A stretch of 64,000 nt of DNA, taken from assembly GCF_030915465.1 (NCBI RefSeq), contig NZ_CP133267.1, positions 2,126,001-2,190,000 of the forward strand, in the 5' to 3' direction. This DNA comes from Neobacillus sp. PS3-34. GTDB lineage: Bacteria; Bacillota; Bacilli; Bacillales; Cytobacillaceae. Shown here piece after piece: positions 7,858 through 15,450 of this stretch. Made by a program: the position numbers and the translations under genes. The notes under the pieces are model-generated. The model made no database searches. It saw only the letters and a list, made by a program, of their open reading frames with translations, and was not told the DNA's origin. Each line of letters starts with the position of its first letter. Within the stretch, counting starts at the first letter, position 1.

Positions 7858-7880
7858 GACACTAACAATTGTGGAGTGTC
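7858..7880 (-). promoter_or_regulatory. Inverted repeat in the pqqA leader, possible operator or RNA hairpin
   Basis: Arms GACACT and AGTGTC enclose 11 bases that include the palindrome ACAATTGT. The element lies 20 bases upstream of the pqqA start, just before its ribosome-binding site, where either a repressor or an RNA hairpin could control the operon. Function is inference. Confidence 0.35.
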
Positions 7881-7892
7881 TGATTTTCCCTT

Positions 7893-8006
7893 TCAAAATA
7901 ATCTTATGTAGATGGTTTCCTCGAAATAACCGGAAATTTGACCAGAAGTTGTCCTAAGTGTACGGATTATTGCAATGATTAACAAAGATAGACAAGCTTT
8001 TTGCAT
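7893..8006 (-). CDS. Possible 37-codon upstream ORF before pqqA
   Basis: An ATG at 8006 preceded by GGAGTGACAG opens a frame of 37 codons (begins MQKACLSLLIIAIIR), hydrophobic at the start and ending 54 bases before pqqA. The good ribosome-binding site makes translation possible, for example as a leader peptide, but nothing resembles a known protein. Chance is quite possible. Confidence 0.25.
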   Translation of the reverse strand: MQKACLSLLIIAIIRTLRTTSGQISGYFEETIYIRLF

Positions 8007-8037
8007 CTGTCACTCCTTGCTTTGCCTGTGACTGAAT

Positions 8038-8070
8038 TAAAAATAACCTGAGCTTATCAAAACTCAGGTT
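8038..8070 (-). terminator. Terminator separating the secreted-protein gene from the pqq operon
   Basis: On the minus strand AACCTGAG and CTCAGGTT form an 8-bp stem with a 10-base loop, followed by ATTTTTAA. A second 8-bp hairpin (ATCCCGTA/TACGGGAT, 8128-8156) lies just upstream without a T run. Confidence 0.7.
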
Positions 8071-8180
8071 GAAAACATCCATTTATTCACAAATTCGTCA
8101 ACTGATAGCAGTCATTTATAAAGATTTATCCCGTACCATTAAAAAATTTACGGGATATTTTTAGTTTTTCAACATCTACC

Positions 8181-8690
8181 TTAGTACTGACTACTCTTTA
8201 ACATAAAATTAACTGTCCATTTACCCTTTTGATTCAATATTCCACGTGTATGAAATGACATTTCAGAATTATCGGTTCGGTAATGATGCATCTGTGCTAT
8301 TATCGTACCTCTATACTCATTATTATTTACTTTCTTAAACGATTCTGATTCCTCACGGACTAACGTATTCCCAATCCAAATATACGGGTTTTCAATCAAA
8401 CTTTTAGTATTCGAACTAACTTGTATATTTGAATTTGAGTTTATCGTATAATGCAGCTGAATGTCTTGGCCGTGGTTTATTATTGAATAGTCATTGATGG
8501 TTAACCTTATTCCGTTATCCTCGGATGAACCTAAGCCTTTACTTGATTGAGCATTAGTCAAAGTTGGGCAGGCAAATCCAAAGACTAAGGAAATACATAA
8601 GGCGGCACCAATGGATCGCGCGATATAATTCAGTAATTTCCTCACTTTACCACCATCCTTATTTTTCGTGAATATCTGTTGTTTCGCCAA
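8181..8690 (-). CDS. Secreted protein of unknown function in the PQQ island
   Basis: 169 residues with a Sec signal peptide: a basic start, a hydrophobic stretch at about residues 27-41 (GAALCISLVFGFACP) and a likely cleavage site after TNA at about 47. The lone Cys is not in a good lipobox. The mature part (about 120 residues) is rich in Asn, Ser and beta-prone sequence (IRLTINDYSIINHGQDIQLHY), and recalls the extracellular beta-sandwich domains of DUF4179/DUF5643-type proteins, a resemblance I hold only weakly. It lies between the PQQ dehydrogenase and pqqA with a terminator after it. A role with the dehydrogenase is conceivable but unproven. Confidence 0.65.
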   Translation of the reverse strand: MAKQQIFTKNKDGGKVRKLLNYIARSIGAALCISLVFGFACPTLTNAQSSKGLGSSEDNGIRLTINDYSIINHGQDIQLHYTINSNSNIQVSSNTKSLIENPYIWIGNTLVREESESFKKVNNNEYRGTIIAQMHHYRTDNSEMSFHTRGILNQKGKWTVNFMLKSSQY

Positions 8691-8714
8691 TCTCTATTCA
8701 TCCTTTTAAGAAAT

Positions 8715-8747
8715 AATCTGAGTCCGTTAAAGGATCAGATTCGGACT
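8715..8747 (-). terminator. Interlocked hairpin after the PQQ dehydrogenase gene
   Basis: On the minus strand the order is AGTCCG, AATCTG, an 8-base spacer, CGGACT, CAGATT. The first pairs with the third and the second with the fourth, so the two 6-bp stems interlock like an H-type pseudoknot, or act as alternative hairpins. The following ATTTCTT is only a weak T tract. It lies about 15 bases past the stop codon and probably ends or protects the transcript. Confidence 0.5.
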
Positions 8748-8762
8748 GCTTCTAGCGAAAAA

Positions 8763-10691
8763 TCATTTCTGTTTGGATAGCCAATCCGCTAATGCTTCAG
8801 CCTCTGCACCTTTAGCCAAGCCTGCTGGCATGCGGTCGCCACCATTAAGAATTTGATTCAATATTTCCTCTTTAGACATCGTTTTACCTATGTGTTGAAG
8901 ATTTGGAGCTGTTGCGCCTTGAAGATTCTCCCCGTGGCAGGAAATACAACTTCTTTTGTAAACCTTTTCCGGATTGATAACAACGTCTGCTTCCCCTTGT
9001 AATTTTGCTTTTTTATTTATAGCTCCAGGTTTCAACTTACCTCCGAGACCATAAACAACAACCTTCGTACCACCAGTAATAACTGCAACATATTCATGGC
9101 CGTCAACGGTATATATGGAAGGTGCCATTTTGATTTGTTTTCCTCCACTTTGCATACTCCATAATACTTTACCTGTTTTAATGTCAAGAGCATTTACGTT
9201 TCCACCCAGTTCCCCGTAAAAAGCAAGACCGGCAGCAGTACTTGTGAATCCGCCATACATGGGATCGTCCGTTTTCTTTTGATATACTTTTTTCCCTGTA
9301 TTCATATCAATAGCTGTAATGGTACCAGAAACATCAACATCTTTTGGCAAAGGAAGTATCTTTGTACCTGGAAAGGTATTATTATCTTTTGCAATCTCTT
9401 TTGCATCTTTAGCTGCCACCATTAAATTAGGGCTATTAATACCTGGAATAAGCACATAGTTAGTTTCAGGGTCATAAGTCTGTGGAGCATAGCTTTCTCC
9501 GCCTGGCGTTCCTGGCCATTGAAGTACAGCCTTACTCTCATCGCTTGGTACGCTCGAATGTTGAATTTTCACAAAAGGTACCCCATCATAAATGGTCTTC
9601 CCCGTTTTTGCGTCCCACGCATACCACTTTCCATTCTTACCGCCTTCAACCACAACCTTTTGCTTTTTCCCACCGACCTTTGCATTGAGAATCATCGGTG
9701 TTGCGGCAGCGTCATAATCCCATATATCATGATCAACTTGACCAGATGACCACTTAAACTTCCCTGTTTTACTATCTAAAGCAGTTATAGAATCGGTATA
9801 TGGATTTTTTCCTTTTCTATCTGCATCGTAAAAGTCTGGAGCTGGATTCCCTACTGCAAAATACATCATATCAGTATCTGGATCAAACGACATCGGTGTC
9901 CATACGGAACCTCCGCCCGTATATTTACCTTTCGCCCAGCCCGTTCCTCTTTCAGGAACAGTCCAAAACGGCTCTTTCCATAGCGGTTCCAGGGTATCTG
10001 CTTTAAACGCCCAGACAAAACCTCTTGTACCATTATCACCGCCGCTGCTTCCAACGTAAACATTGCCATCATAATACATCGGAGCTGTAGATTCATAATA
10101 TCTGTTTTCCAACTTGATAGAAGGTTCATGATCCCAAAAGTTGACCATCTTTAACAGTTTTCCGTTCTTCGCATCAAGTTTTGCCAGCCGATTATCTATC
10201 ATCAAGACAAATACATTTCCATTTGCCACAGCGACACCCCTGCTTGCCACATTGGACTGCCATGGCAAACCATTAATATGATCAAGTACGTCCTTGGGCG
10301 GTGTCCATGTCCAAAGTTTTTTTCCACTTGCGGCATCAATCGCAAACACATGATTTTTCGCACTAGTCACATACATGACCCCGTCATGGACGACAGGGAA
10401 ATCTTCTTGTAAATTTGGAACATCCTTATTCCAATCTAAGATATCCTGCTGCCATGCAATCCCCATTTTTTTTACATTATCTTTTGTAATCTGTTTATAG
10501 GGCACATGTCGGGTATGTTGAAAGTCATATCCCCAATTTGGGAATCCAATCTCGTCTTCCTTCTTTGCCTGGCTGGATTCCTTGGTTTCCCCTTTGTTAT
10601 CTACATTTTTCTTGTTATTATTCGGCTGACAGCCAACTATAACCATGCTAGCCAGCAAAACTAACCCTAATGACCTTATAAATTGCATCAC
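8763..10691 (-). CDS. PQQ-dependent alcohol dehydrogenase-like lipoprotein with fused cytochrome c
   Basis: Quinohaemoprotein of the PQQ methanol/ethanol dehydrogenase family, 642 residues. A lipoprotein signal (VIVGC, C21) would anchor it outside the membrane. Residues about 50-555 form the eight-bladed propeller, with repeated blade motifs such as DAASGKKLW and DIKTGKVLW. Residues 565-642 are a cytochrome c domain (CISCH at 582-586, likely axial Met621). Candidate metal ligands are N282 (GNPAP) and D219, where relatives have Glu. D325 in WDYD (324-327) is the likely catalytic base, and D327 is the extra Asp seen in lanthanide enzymes. The usual vicinal Cys pair is absent: the region reads WQSNVASRG. 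Translation probably starts at the GTG at 10691, 7 bases after GGAGGG. Substrate unproven. Confidence 0.9.
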   Translation of the reverse strand: MMQFIRSLGLVLLASMVIVGCQPNNNKKNVDNKGETKESSQAKKEDEIGFPNWGYDFQHTRHVPYKQITKDNVKKMGIAWQQDILDWNKDVPNLQEDFPVVHDGVMYVTSAKNHVFAIDAASGKKLWTWTPPKDVLDHINGLPWQSNVASRGVAVANGNVFVLMIDNRLAKLDAKNGKLLKMVNFWDHEPSIKLENRYYESTAPMYYDGNVYVGSSGGDNGTRGFVWAFKADTLEPLWKEPFWTVPERGTGWAKGKYTGGGSVWTPMSFDPDTDMMYFAVGNPAPDFYDADRKGKNPYTDSITALDSKTGKFKWSSGQVDHDIWDYDAAATPMILNAKVGGKKQKVVVEGGKNGKWYAWDAKTGKTIYDGVPFVKIQHSSVPSDESKAVLQWPGTPGGESYAPQTYDPETNYVLIPGINSPNLMVAAKDAKEIAKDNNTFPGTKILPLPKDVDVSGTITAIDMNTGKKVYQKKTDDPMYGGFTSTAAGLAFYGELGGNVNALDIKTGKVLWSMQSGGKQIKMAPSIYTVDGHEYVAVITGGTKVVVYGLGGKLKPGAINKKAKLQGEADVVINPEKVYKRSCISCHGENLQGATAPNLQHIGKTMSKEEILNQILNGGDRMPAGLAKGAEAEALADWLSKQK

Positions 10692-10983
10692 GGAAATACC
10701 CTCCTGACATTATGAAAAAATATAGTGGTTTTTTACTGATTGCTTTTTCACATTTCTAACCTTTAAACCTCCTTAAGACATTCTAATTTTTATAAGAACA
10801 TTGGTATATTTGCCTAAGGAACAATAAATTATGCAAATTATGACTAATCCTTCCTTTCCACTTCGAGTGGTAAGTTTTCGATGAGTTCCACTTTGCCTCA
10901 TAAACATTCCCTTAATGTTCAAATGGTTCTTTTATCAAAAGTATAATTCTACTGTTGAACGACCTATTACCCATTTTAAACAT
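10692..10983. other. Leader and promoter region of the PQQ dehydrogenase gene
   Basis: The 292 bases between the rpsI terminator and the dehydrogenase start should contain its promoter. A TATAAA at about 10790 (minus strand) is the best -10 candidate, with only a poor TTAGGC 17 bases upstream. A strong AAGGAGG in the leader is followed by a possible 13-codon ORF starting with GTG AAA AAG, which ends just before the true ribosome-binding site. A small perfect hairpin (CCACT/AGTGG) lies at 10858-10870. No gene of normal size is present. Confidence 0.45.
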
Positions 10984-11015
10984 AAAAAGACCCCCAACCA
11001 AAATGGTTGAGAGCC
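10984..11015 (-). terminator. Terminator of the rplM-rpsI operon
   Basis: An 11-bp stem with some G-T pairs (GGCTCTCAACC/GGTTGGGGGTC), a five-base loop and a run of five Ts, starting 17 bases after the rpsI stop. The same hairpin recurs at 2687-2718 in the duplicated copy. Confidence 0.85.
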
Positions 11016-11070
11016 TTTGATACGTTGATAATTAACGTTTTGAGAACTGAGGAGCACGACGCGCACCTTT
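10984..11070 (-). repeat. rpsI 3' end plus terminator (proximal copy of direct repeat)
   Basis: This copy is continuous with the intact rpsI gene. It matches 2687-2773 at 81 of 87 positions with no gap, and the match ends inside rpsI at 11070. It defines the near edge of the PQQ island. Confidence 0.9.
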
Positions 11071-11424
11071 AAGACCGTATTTCTTACGCTCTTTCATACG
11101 TGCGTCACGAGTTAATAGTCCTGCGCGCTTTAATGTTGGACGGAATTCTGGATCAGCTTGAAGTAACGCACGAGCGATACCGTGGCGGATTGCGCCAGCT
11201 TGACCAGTGTAACCACCGCCGCCTACGTTTACAAGCACATCATAGCTTCCAAGTGTTTCAGTAGCTACTAATGGTTGTTTAACAACTTCACGTAATGCTT
11301 CGAATGGGATATAGCTTTCAATTTCACGATCGTTAATTACGATTTTTCCATTGCCCGGAACTAAACGTACACGTGCAACAGAGCTCTTACGACGGCCTGT
11401 GCCGATATATTGAACTTGTGCCAA
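11032..11424 (-). CDS. rpsI: Small subunit ribosomal protein S9
   Basis: uS9, 130 residues, full length. It starts [15 protein letters not shown] and ends in the basic tail QFSKR that reaches the ribosomal P site. It follows rplM by 21 bases in the usual two-gene operon and is closed by the terminator at 10984-11015. Its 3' end is the sequence duplicated at the far side of the PQQ island, so the gene itself stayed intact at the insertion. Confidence 0.97.
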   Translation of the reverse strand: MAQVQYIGTGRRKSSVARVRLVPGNGKIVINDREIESYIPFEALREVVKQPLVATETLGSYDVLVNVGGGGYTGQAGAIRHGIARALLQADPEFRPTLKRAGLLTRDARMKERKKYGLKGARRAPQFSKR

Positions 11425-11445
11425 GTTAATACCCTCCCTTAAAAA

Positions 11446-11883
11446 TTATCCGCGAAGTTCGTATACTTCCGGTTGTTGTGCTTGGTGCGGATGCTCGCTG
11501 CCAGCATAAACGTGTAACTTTTTGAACATTTGACGGCCAAGAGAATTCTTTGGAAGCATACCTTTGATAGCAAGCTCCAGCATTCTTTCAGCATAGTTAG
11601 TACGCATTTCAAGAGCAGTTCTTTGTTTCAAACCGCCTGGGTGTAAGCTGTGTCTGTAGTAGATTTTGTCAGTCAGCTTTTTACCAGTAAGGTGAATTTT
11701 AGAAGCATTAAGAATGATAACATTGTCACCAGTGTCAACATGTGGTGTGAATGTTGGTTTGTTTTTACCACGTAAGATTGATGCTACTTCAGAAGCAAGA
11801 CGTCCAAGAGTTTTGCCCTCAGCATCAATAACGTACCATTTACGCTCAATATTGTTTGCATTTGCCATAAACGTTGTACGCAT
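11446..11883 (-). CDS. rplM: Large subunit ribosomal protein L13
   Basis: uL13, 145 residues, an early-assembling 50S protein. The start [16 protein letters not shown] corresponds to the B. subtilis start MRTTPMANA, and TTAGGAGGG lies 6 bases before the ATG. It is first in the rplM-rpsI operon, behind a sigma-A promoter (12073-12101) and a structured leader that probably binds L13 for autoregulation. Confidence 0.97.
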   Translation of the reverse strand: MRTTFMANANNIERKWYVIDAEGKTLGRLASEVASILRGKNKPTFTPHVDTGDNVIILNASKIHLTGKKLTDKIYYRHSLHPGGLKQRTALEMRTNYAERMLELAIKGMLPKNSLGRQMFKKLHVYAGSEHPHQAQQPEVYELRG

Positions 11884-12065
11884 GAGTTTCCCTCCTAATT
11901 AAATCCGTTAAAGATTGTTATTTTCCGCGCCTGTATTAAGCGATCTATTTTCATTCTGTTCCGGGAATGAACGTTAAATGCCTTTGTGCGCTAAGGTTTC
12001 TGATCATATATTTTCAATCACGATGAAGTCTTTCCGGGGCTTTATCGTGGGGTTAAAATACATAC
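11884..12065 (-). ncRNA. rplM leader RNA, probable L13 autoregulatory leader
   Basis: The roughly 180-base untranslated leader between promoter and rplM contains a 10-bp stem with one mismatch (CACGATAAAG/CTTCATCGTG, 12019-12049) with loop CCCCGGAAAGA. An L13 leader motif is known in this position in Bacillales. I infer the identity from position and structure; I did not match it to the family model. Confidence 0.55.
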
Positions 12066-12072
12066 ATATGCT

Positions 12073-12101
12073 ATATTATATCCTTCATGGACATATGTCA
12101 A
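12073..12101 (-). promoter_or_regulatory. Sigma-A promoter of rplM-rpsI
   Basis: A perfect -35 TTGACA (12096-12101) with a -10 of TAATAT at 17 bases (12073-12078) or TATAAT at 15 bases (12075-12080). Confidence 0.8.
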
Positions 12102-12152
12102 GAAAATGTTACACCAGGTTTAGTTGTTTTAGATATTTTTTTATAATTACTG

Positions 12153-12889
12153 CTAATAAAATACCTTCCACAAATATAAGCCGTGGCCAGGAGCTGTTTT
12201 TCCCGCAAAGCGGCGGTCCTTTTTCTCCAGCAAAACAGCCATATCCTCCGGTTTTCTTTCGCCAGTGCCTACTTCCAGCAAGGTCCCTGTCAGGATGCGG
12301 ACCATATTGTATAAAAATCCATTCCCCACGAAACGGAGAACCAGTAAATCTTCATTGAGCGTATAATCAATCTGTTCAATCGTCCGAATCTTATCTTCAA
12401 CCTCTGTTTTCGCTGAACAAAAGCTTGTAAAGTCATGCGTTCCTTTTAAAAAGACAAACGCTTCCTCCATTGCTTTCAGGTCTAGCGAAAATGGATACCG
12501 AAAGGCGTAATTACGCATAAACGGATCCCGCTGAGGCGATAAATAAATGTTGTACCGGTATTCCTTCCCTTTGGCTTCAAAGCGTGCATGGAAGCCTGCC
12601 GGTGCTTTTTCCACATTTAAAACAGAGATATCGGCTGGCAATAATGAATTTAACGCCATTACCCACTTATCCTCCGGTATGGCAAGTGGAGAATCAAAGT
12701 GGATAACCTGGCCCTTTGCGTGGACCCCTGCGTCTGTACGGCCGATCCTGAAACTTTTACTAGCTGGCCCTTATGCAATTTTGTTAAAACACTCTCCAGT
12801 TCACCCTGGATTGTACTGCGATTTAGCTGGATCTGATATCCCGCGTATGCAGTTCCATCATACGATATTATACATTTATACCTTTGCAT
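12153..12889 (-). CDS. truA: tRNA pseudouridine(38-40) synthase TruA, one indel
   Basis: Makes pseudouridine at positions 38-40 in the tRNA anticodon arm. The N-terminal piece (ISYDGTAYAGYQIQ) and the C-terminal piece (ALNSLLPADISV onward) lie in different frames. Restoring one G near 12741 (GGATCGGGCCGTACAG) gives the catalytic motif GSGRTDAGVHAKGQ with its essential Asp, and a full-length protein of about 245 residues. The observed sequence has GGCC exactly there. I regard this as a sequencing error. The gene follows ecfT by 13 bases, the B. subtilis order. Confidence 0.9.
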
Positions 12890-12902
12890 CGTCCCGCTCC
12901 AT

Positions 12903-13700
12903 TTATGTTCGGTATAGGAAAAGTAAAGCTGTCAATACGATCAATATAGCCAACAATAGAGTATCTGCTATTTTCCAGTTTAATTGGCGGTATTTTGTCC
13001 GTCCTTCGCCGCCTCTGTAGCCTCTGGCCTTCATGGCAATCGCAAGCTCCTCAGCACGTTTAAAGGAACTTACGAACAACGGTATCAAAAGAGGAACAAC
13101 AGCTTTGATCCGGTCTTTAATAGGGCCGCTTCCAAATTCAACTCCGCGTGCAATTTGCGCCTTCATGATTTTATCAGTTTCCTGCATAAGAGTAGGAATG
13201 AATCTTAAGGAAATGGACATCATTAATGCCATTTCATGCACTGGAAAGCGAATCTTTTTTAACGGATTCAGAAGTGTCTCCAGCCCGTCTGTTATTTCAA
13301 TTGGGGTTGTAGTAAGAGTAAGCAGTGATGTCATTAATATCAGGAAGAAAAAACGCATGGATATAAAAATCCCCTGTCTGATACCCTCATCAAAAATCTT
13401 AATCGGCCCATATTCAAAGACTAGATTGCCTTGTCTATTAAAAAATAATTGCAGAAACAAAGTAAATAGAACAAGCCATAAAACGGGCTTTAACCCGGCA
13501 TATAAAAAGCGAAAGGGAATTCGGGATAGTCCCAGCATCAAAAAGGTATAAATCCCAATCAGCACATAGGTCAGCCAATTATTTGCAAGAAACACCACAC
13601 AAACAAACAAAAAGACGAGAATTAATTTAGCCCTTGGATCCATACGGTGTATGGGAGAATCCGCCGGAACATACCTGCCAAAAATCATTTTCTCCATCAT
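12903..13700 (-). CDS. ecfT: ECF transporter transmembrane subunit EcfT
   Basis: Membrane coupling subunit of energy-coupling factor transporters, which import vitamins and trace nutrients together with exchangeable S components. 265 residues with several hydrophobic helices, and the family's cytoplasmic Ala-Arg-Gly coupling motifs: QIARGVEFG and MKARGYRGG. It overlaps the end of ecfA2 by 4 bases and forms an ecfA1-ecfA2-ecfT operon. No S component is encoded nearby, as expected for a group II shared module. Confidence 0.95.
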   Translation of the reverse strand: MMEKMIFGRYVPADSPIHRMDPRAKLILVFLFVCVVFLANNWLTYVLIGIYTFLMLGLSRIPFRFLYAGLKPVLWLVLFTLFLQLFFNRQGNLVFEYGPIKIFDEGIRQGIFISMRFFFLILMTSLLTLTTTPIEITDGLETLLNPLKKIRFPVHEMALMMSISLRFIPTLMQETDKIMKAQIARGVEFGSGPIKDRIKAVVPLLIPLFVSSFKRAEELAIAMKARGYRGGEGRTKYRQLNWKIADTLLLAILIVLTALLFLYRT

Positions 13701-14566
13701 TTCTTTTTACCTGTGCCCAAGTTCTTAACAATTGCCGACGACAATTCATCAATCGTTAAATAGGTCTTTCCTAAAGTAATTCCCAGCTTTTTTTCAAGCT
13801 TCAACTGAAACCTTACTACCTCCGGTACATCAAGCCCTAACTCCACAAGTCCTTCAGGCGAAGAAAAGATTTCATCAGGTGTGCCTTTTCTGACGATATT
13901 TCCCTGATGCATGATGACAATTTGATCTGCATAATGTGCAGCATCTTCCATGCTGTGGGTTACTAGGATAGTTGATAAATTCCGTTCCTGATGAAGCTGA
14001 TAAAACATATCCATGATTTCTTTTCGTCCCCTTGGGTCCAAACCAGCTGTAGGCTCGTCCAGCACAATTACATCAGGATCCATGGCCAGCACTCCTGCAA
14101 TCGCAACACGGCGCATTTGCCCACCAGATAAATCAAAGGGTGACTTGTCCAGAATCTCCTCATCCAGTCCAACCTGCTTAATAGCAAATCGTGCCCGTTC
14201 CTTTGCTTCCTGTTCGGAAACCCCAAAATTAAGAGGACCAAAGCAAATGTCCTTTTCAACCGTTTCCTCAAATAACTGATGCTCAGGGAATTGGAATACA
14301 ATTCCGACCTTTTGCCGAACCTCTTTTAAATTTTTTTCTTTTTTATTGGCCTTTATTTCTCTGCTGCCAATCTTGACGGTCCCTTTAGTGGGAAGCAAAA
14401 GGGCATTTAAATGCTGGAGTACAGTTGATTTCCCAGAACCGGTATGGCCAATGACAGCTAAATATGTTCCTGAGGGTATCATAAGAGAAACGTCCTGAAT
14501 CGCAAGCCTTTCAAACGGTGTATTAGCCTGGTAACGGTATTCTACTTGCTGAAGCGAGATGTCCAT
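13697..14566 (-). CDS. ecfA2: ECF transporter ATP-binding subunit EcfA2
   Basis: ABC ATPase of the shared ECF module, 289 residues. Walker A GHTGSGKST, Q loop VFQFPEHQLFEETV, signature LSGGQMRR, Walker B VIVLDEPTAGLD and the switch His in VTHSMED are all present. It overlaps both ecfA1 (25 bases) and ecfT (4 bases), so the three are translationally coupled. It pairs with EcfA1 as a heterodimer under EcfT. Confidence 0.95.
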   Translation of the reverse strand: MDISLQQVEYRYQANTPFERLAIQDVSLMIPSGTYLAVIGHTGSGKSTVLQHLNALLLPTKGTVKIGSREIKANKKEKNLKEVRQKVGIVFQFPEHQLFEETVEKDICFGPLNFGVSEQEAKERARFAIKQVGLDEEILDKSPFDLSGGQMRRVAIAGVLAMDPDVIVLDEPTAGLDPRGRKEIMDMFYQLHQERNLSTILVTHSMEDAAHYADQIVIMHQGNIVRKGTPDEIFSSPEGLVELGLDVPEVVRFQLKLEKKLGITLGKTYLTIDELSSAIVKNLGTGKKK

Positions 14567-15380
14567 AGCTCATTCACCAACTCTTCTTCTGTTAAATAGT
14601 ATTTGGATAATTCCAGCCCTTTTTCACGGAAAGACTTGCCCAACTTAACGGAAAACGGAATATCCAACCCTAATTGAATCAATTCTTCATCCAATTTAAA
14701 AATTTCCTCAGGAGTCCCTTCCCTGTAAAGCTGCCCTTTATTCATCACAATCATGCGGTCGGCCTTTGACGCTTCCTCAAGGTCATGGGTGATGGATATA
14801 ACGGTCATTTCTGTTTCTTCTTTTAATTTTCGTACAGTTTCTAATACTTCATCTCTTCCGCGAGGGTCGAGCATGGAGGTAGCTTCGTCCAAAATAATGA
14901 TGGCAGGCTTAGAGCGAGTATGCCAGCAATGGCCACACGCTGCTTTTGCCCGCCTGATAGATGGTGCGGCTCTTGATCAAGAAACTGTTCCATCTTGACT
15001 TTACTTAATGACTCTTCCACCCGGCGGACCATTTCCGCAGGAGGTATTCCGTTATTTTCTAAACCAAAAGCCACATCATCCTGCACGGTCGTCCCAACAA
15101 ACTGATTATCTGGATTTTGAAATACCATACCAATTTGCCTTCTAATATCCCAAACGGTTTCTTCGTTCAGACTTATTCCACACACCGTAATACTGCCTTC
15201 CTTAGGGAATTGCAAGCCATTTAACAACTTGGCCATTGTTGATTTCCCCGAACCGTTATGACCTACTATCGCAAGCCATTCACCTTCATAAACTTCATAT
15301 GAGACGTTCTGAAGGGCATATCTCTCCTGGGAATCATATTGAAAAGAAACATTGCTTAATGTCACTACAGGCTTTTTCAA
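14542..15380 (-). CDS. ecfA1: ECF transporter ATP-binding subunit EcfA1, one indel
   Basis: First ATPase of the ECF module. Walker [11 protein letters not shown] loop [14 protein letters not shown] and signature LSGGQKQR lie in one frame; Walker B and the D loop ([13 protein letters not shown]) and the rest lie in another. Restoring one base at about 14906-14911 (CTAAGCC to CTAAGGCC or CTAAAGCC) joins them into 279 residues. The start is a TTG at 15380 behind AGAGGGG. I treat the break as a sequencing error, again at a probable GGCC. Confidence 0.9.
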
Positions 15381-15450
15381 AGGATTATTCCCCTCTCATC
15401 TAAGCTGGTCTGTCTAATCTATGCTAGGCGTTTTTCTTTTTTTTGAATAC

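Larger units (their letters stand above)
7839..8180. other. Intergenic region carrying the pqq operon promoter
   Basis: The 342 bases between the secreted-protein gene and pqqA hold, in the direction of transcription, a hairpin (8128-8156), a terminator (8038-8070), a possible upstream ORF (7893-8006) and an inverted repeat (7858-7880). The pqq promoter should lie between about 8037 and 7880, but I find no pair of -35 and -10 boxes close enough to consensus to name. Confidence 0.5.
2774..10983 (-). other. PQQ genomic island inserted between rpsI and ybaK
   Basis: About 8.2 kb carrying nine genes, all on the minus strand, that interrupt a gene order otherwise kept from B. subtilis. The content is functionally coherent: PQQ synthesis (pqqABCDE), a PQQ enzyme, a transporter and two unknown proteins. 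Direct copies of the rpsI 3' end stand at both edges (2687-2773 and 10984-11070). I see no integrase, transposase, conjugation gene or tRNA inside, so the transfer mechanism is not visible. None of its genes is frameshifted. Confidence 0.7.

Noticed and set aside
2774-10983. Prophage, ICE or transposon carrying the PQQ genes
   Set aside because: No integrase, transposase, terminal inverted repeats, conjugation or phage gene is visible; only the direct repeats support mobility.
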